Below, in pieces: positions 17,031-20,022 of a stretch of DNA of 20,022 nt (the stretch's first letter is position 1; each line of letters begins with the position of its first letter). The notes beneath the pieces were generated by a model. The model was given only the letters and a program-made list of their open reading frames with translations, was not told the origin of the DNA and ran no database searches. Made by a program: the position numbers and the translations under genes. The stretch is from Paraphysomonas bandaiensis (lineage: Eukaryota > Chrysophyceae), in assembly GCA_965644295.1 (NCBI GenBank), contig CBFFRP010000537.1, positions 1 to 20,022 on the forward strand. The letters are read 5' to 3'.

Positions 17031-17413
17031 GAACTATTTATGTTTAGAAAGTTATATTTTATATGTAAATAATATTCTACCTAGATGGACAGCCAGTTTT
17101 TTAATCATTTCTTGTGAAAGTAAATACTAGGGGATAGGGGATAGGGGATTTTAAATTTTCAGCTATCATTGAAAATTGAAAGTAATGTCCCCTTTGGTAG
17201 TTTAGTAGGTCATGTGCGTGTACCCTTTCCATACGAGGTATTCATGCCGGTAGATACAATGCTAATATATTAAATTTTCTTTGCCTACTTTTCTCAGCAT
17301 AACCTACGCATGGGAAATATCTTGTATCTTGTAATATAACAAATTTGATTCAACATACAACATAAATAAGATTTAAGGTTAGTCTTAATATTTAGTAAGA
17401 ATATACTTGATAT
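17031..17413. other. 3' flank of RGP1 up to the retrotransposon LTR
   Basis: AT-rich with no gene. A short GGGATA-type tandem (AGGGGATAGGGGATAGGGGAT) occurs at 17129-17150. No perfect AATAAA was seen immediately after the RGP1 stop. Confidence 0.5.
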
Positions 17414-17621
17414 TATTAGAGATAAAGATTGAACGATAAGGCCTAATAGTATAATAGCAAGACACGTTTGAGCAGAGCGTTAGCACCACACACATGTGCG
17501 TATCTTGTACAGTCGCGTATCATGTATAGTTTGGTAATTATTCAGTCTATTTGGTATTTCATTGTATATGTGTGTTGTATTCACGCGTTAAGAGATATAC
17601 GTGAATCAATGACTCCTAATA
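17414..17621 (-). repeat. Putative 3' LTR of the copia element, 208 bp
   Basis: Placed from three signs: the purine tract ends exactly where the minus strand reads TATTAG at 17621; the complementary CTAATA (minus strand) ends at 17414, giving short inverted termini; and the stretch is non-coding. Termini are TA..TA rather than the common TG..CA, which lowers confidence. The 5' LTR that would confirm the borders is outside the window. GATAT at 17409-17413 would be the target-site half to compare. Confidence 0.45.
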
Positions 17622-17632
17622 CTCCCCCTCAA
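17622..17632 (-). other. Polypurine tract of the copia element
   Basis: The minus strand reads TTGAGGGGGAG directly before the putative LTR, the usual position and form of the plus-strand primer of Ty1/copia elements, about 155 bp beyond the pol stop codon. Confidence 0.7.
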
Positions 17633-17710
17633 TGAAATAATCATATGGCGTATACATAGATATATGGATATAGGTGTATATATTTGGAGATAGTTCTACT
17701 GAGGGTAAAA

Positions 17711-17771
17711 CCCACGAGTGCAATCACAGATTGTGGATTACACTGATGTCAACATACAGCATACTCGTGGG
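17711..17771. other. Inverted repeat in the 3' UTR of the copia element
   Basis: CCCACGAGT at 17711-17719 is the exact complement of ACTCGTGGG at 17763-17771, with a smaller inner hairpin (AATCACA/TGTGGATT) between. It sits between the pol stop and the polypurine tract. Confidence 0.6.
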
Positions 17772-17786
17772 AAACTCCGTAGATCT

Positions 17787-19802
17787 CTAAGTCATCCATC
17801 GTGGTCTCTTGGTTGAGTTCTCTGCCGGTGGGATAGATACTTTTGTTCTTTTATTGCTAGCAGGTATGTTGATACCTCCCCCCCCCATTAGTGAATCCCG
17901 CAATCTGTGGAACGTGTTTGATGTGAGGGGTTTAGTTAGAATGTCGGCCAGCATCTCGTTTGTAGGCATGTAATCAACAATAATAGAGTGCGATGCGACT
18001 TGTTCTCTTATGAAGTGATATCTGATGGCAATATGTTTTGTTCGTCGGTGGTGTACGGGGTTTAGGCATAGTTGAATTGCACCTTTGTTGTCACACCATA
18101 TGGTTGTTGAGTATGGCATGTGGAAGCCCAATTCCGAGAGTAGTGACCGTAGCCAAATAGCTTCTTGACATGCTGTTGATAGTGCCATGTACTCCGCTTC
18201 TGTAGAGGATAGAGCTACAGTGGTCTGGAGTCGTGATTGCCAGGAAATGAGACAATTTCCAATAAAGAAGCAAAACGCTGTGGTCGACCTGCGAGTTAAG
18301 TTACAGCGTGCCCAATCACTGTCAGCGAATCCAGTTAAAGTAACAGACTTCCCGGAGTACTGTAGACCTTGATCGATAGTGCCTTTGAGGTACCTAAGTA
18401 TGTTTAATGCGGCTTTGCATGTAGTTAGATTTGGATTAGTACTGAAACGAGCAAGGGTGTTTACAGCATATGCAATATCAGGTCTAGTGCACACAGCAAT
18501 ATACACAAGTGAACCTATGAGCTCCTTGTAAGGAAAATTTTGGACAAATTCTTGATTTTCTTGAGATAGTTGTTTCTTTTCGAGAATGTCTATATGAAAA
18601 TTTGTTGTCATGGGGTGACTACGTGGCTTGCAATCTTCCATGTTGAATCTGTGGAGTAGGTTCCGTATGTATTGAGATTGATTTAGAGTCGTAGTTCGAT
18701 TCTGTATATCCTGTTTGACGAATATGCCGAGGTAGTAATCTAGGAGGCCGAGATCATGAATGTCGAATTTTTCAGCTAACGAATTCTTGATTTGGATGAT
18801 GTCAGTCCTACTTTTACCGGCGATAATGATGTCATCGACGTAAACTGCCAGAATTATGGGTCGACCATTGATTGATTTCGTGAATATGCACGGGTCGGAC
18901 ACTAATCTGGTAAAACCACAGTCTAACAAATAATTAGTACAACATTTATACCAATTTAACCCGGACTGTTTGAGTCCGTATATTATACTCTTTAGAAGTC
19001 TGAGGACTTTACCGTTTGGAACATTGAGACCAGCGGGTGGATACATGTAAATTTCCTCTTGGAGGTCTGCATTGATGTAAGCAGTGGAGAAATCTACCTG
19101 GTGAAGCTCCAACCCAAGTATAGTTGCTAGTGCTATGACTGTTCTCATTGATGTGGCCTTTGCGACTGGGCTGTAGGTTTCGTTGTAGTCTTTACCCTCG
19201 ACCTGGGAGAAACCTTGAGCCACTAACCTCGCCTTGAAGGTAACCTCATCTCGCTTGACCTTTACCCTAAACACGAATTTTCCCCTTATAATGTTGGAAT
19301 TTGCTGGTGGTGTCGTTATCCTCCAACAGCCTTTGCTCTCTAGAGACTTGATTTCTTTGTTGATGGCTTTCAGCCATTGTTCCTTGTACCTGCCTGATAG
19401 TGCCTCGCCAACATTGTTAGGTGTGTTAGGTACATCATTGCTACATGTGTCATTTGCATGCATAATGATGTCAACATCATTCATGTATAATGTTCTGTAA
19501 CTATCATGTTTATCAGGTGTTTTGTGATTGTACAAATATCTTTTATCAACATCACAGTGGTATATATTATCACCGAATTTGTGTACATTCATGATTACCC
19601 TTTTCCTGGTCTGCCTCTTGCTGTGGAGACTTTTCTTTACGCAACGGCTCACCTTGTGTCGGTGGGGTGTCCTTACACCCGTAATTGTGCCATCCGGGCT
19701 TTGCCGGCTCCTGTCACCCTGGGAATTCACAGTCTTGATAGCTCGTTTGACCTTACGAGCAGGGTGATCACGCTTGTTGTCACCCCGTGCCTCCTTCGGC
19801 AC
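17787..19802 (-). CDS. pol: Ty1/copia retrotransposon pol: reverse transcriptase and RNase H
   Basis: 671 codons open without interruption. A basic 100-residue region of no clear domain comes first. Then the Ty1/copia RT: WLKAINKEIKSLESKGCW (144-160), KARLVAQGFSQVEGKDYNETY (190-210), HQVDFSTAYINADL (234-247), LLKSIIYGLKQSGLNW (269-284) and the catalytic YVDD (321-324). RNase H follows, with acidic residues in TGFADSDWA (490-498), LSSTEAEYMAL (531-541) and CDNKGA (570-575), ending in ADILTKPL. All key residues are intact, so this part could be active or only recently lost. The frame begins at a GTG codon; in frame just upstream is a TAA (about 19843-19845). Integrase and gag are not seen in the remaining 220 bp, so they lie off the window, or the element is broken here. 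Polarity is opposite to RGP1. Confidence 0.95.
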   Translation of the reverse strand: MPKEARGDNKRDHPARKVKRAIKTVNSQGDRSRQSPDGTITGVRTPHRHKVSRCVKKSLHSKRQTRKRVIMNVHKFGDNIYHCDVDKRYLYNHKTPDKHDSYRTLYMNDVDIIMHANDTCSNDVPNTPNNVGEALSGRYKEQWLKAINKEIKSLESKGCWRITTPPANSNIIRGKFVFRVKVKRDEVTFKARLVAQGFSQVEGKDYNETYSPVAKATSMRTVIALATILGLELHQVDFSTAYINADLQEEIYMYPPAGLNVPNGKVLRLLKSIIYGLKQSGLNWYKCCTNYLLDCGFTRLVSDPCIFTKSINGRPIILAVYVDDIIIAGKSRTDIIQIKNSLAEKFDIHDLGLLDYYLGIFVKQDIQNRTTTLNQSQYIRNLLHRFNMEDCKPRSHPMTTNFHIDILEKKQLSQENQEFVQNFPYKELIGSLVYIAVCTRPDIAYAVNTLARFSTNPNLTTCKAALNILRYLKGTIDQGLQYSGKSVTLTGFADSDWARCNLTRRSTTAFCFFIGNCLISWQSRLQTTVALSSTEAEYMALSTACQEAIWLRSLLSELGFHMPYSTTIWCDNKGAIQLCLNPVHHRRTKHIAIRYHFIREQVASHSIIVDYMPTNEMLADILTKPLTSNTFHRLRDSLMGGGGINIPASNKRTKVSIPPAENSTKRPRWMT

Positions 19803-20022
19803 TGTTGTAATCTTTCTGATGAGAAAGACCGTGTTTACAACGTTTTATATGAATTTAAAGTGCTTCCCAAACCGAGAATACACTGTCCAGAACACCAAAC
19901 CGGTGAAACTGCCTCCTAACACAAGCAAACCGCGAGTATAGAATGAATTAAATTACGTTAAAACGTGTAAAGAAAAAGTGAAATCATACAACACTCTATC
20001 TTGCTGTGAATCATCTACAGTT
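19803..20022 (-). mobile_element. Upstream part of the copia element, interrupted frame
   Basis: The minus strand continues into the element. In the pol frame an open run (TGLVFWTVYSRFGKHFKFI) ends at a TAA (about 19843-19845), after which the frame reopens into pol. I recognise no integrase motif in it. It is either a disabling stop or a boundary between two reading frames. The element extends past the right edge. Confidence 0.45.

Noticed and set aside
19234-19919. Plus frames over the copia pol
   Set aside because: Antisense shadows of the reverse transcriptase reading frame.

Overview
The window is nuclear DNA of a eukaryote. Six protein-coding genes are read with confidence as spliced models. 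All their introns have GT..AG ends, and most are very short (47-60 nt by hand count, two just over 100 nt). The gene set is Jupiter/HN1 (JPT) in two copies, a carbonyl reductase of the CBR1 type, MED10, a VTC1-type polyphosphate/vacuolar transporter chaperone subunit, and RGP1. JPT is to my knowledge an animal-type family, while VTC1 is best known from fungi and protists. Together with the tiny introns and close gene spacing this suggests an early-branching animal (sponge-like) or a unicellular relative. That placement is inference; no database was searched.

Layout. Bases 1-5170 are repeat territory. A nearly perfect 233-bp tandem array (about 54-1090) carries a hairpin in each half-unit. It is followed by a long C-poor minisatellite built on TATAGTGAGATGG (about 1281-4495). 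This minisatellite is interrupted at 3121-4102 by a 5'-truncated non-LTR-type retroelement fragment flanked by a 15-bp direct repeat. A second, diverged piece of the same retroelement family lies at 4972-5167. Bases 5168-6390 hold no gene I can support.

Bases 6391-10340 hold a possible orphan exon on the minus strand, then JPT copy 1, a lone terminal exon of a TPR protein on the minus strand, and JPT copy 2. The two JPT copies are about 99% identical, including flanks, and so are recently duplicated.

Bases 10196-17030 are gene-dense. In order: a calmodulin-like EF-hand gene (minus), CBR1-like (minus), MED10 (plus), VTC1-like (minus) and RGP1 (plus). CBR1/MED10 and VTC1/RGP1 are divergent pairs with short shared upstream regions (about 310 and 495 bp). 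MED10 and VTC1 converge. RGP1 acts at the Golgi with RIC1 in activating Rab6/Ypt6, and VTC1 acts on acidic vacuole-type membranes. I see no evidence that these neighbours form one pathway.

Bases 17414-20022 are the 3' part of a Ty1/copia retrotransposon on the minus strand: RT and RNase H, a purine tract, and a putative 208-bp LTR. The element runs off the right edge of the window.

No rRNA, tRNA, CRISPR array or prokaryotic operon signal was seen. The most unusual observations are the covarying hairpin in the 233-bp array, the retroelement insertion inside the C-poor minisatellite, the JPT duplication around a decapitated TPR gene, and several stop-free introns whose lengths are multiples of three.
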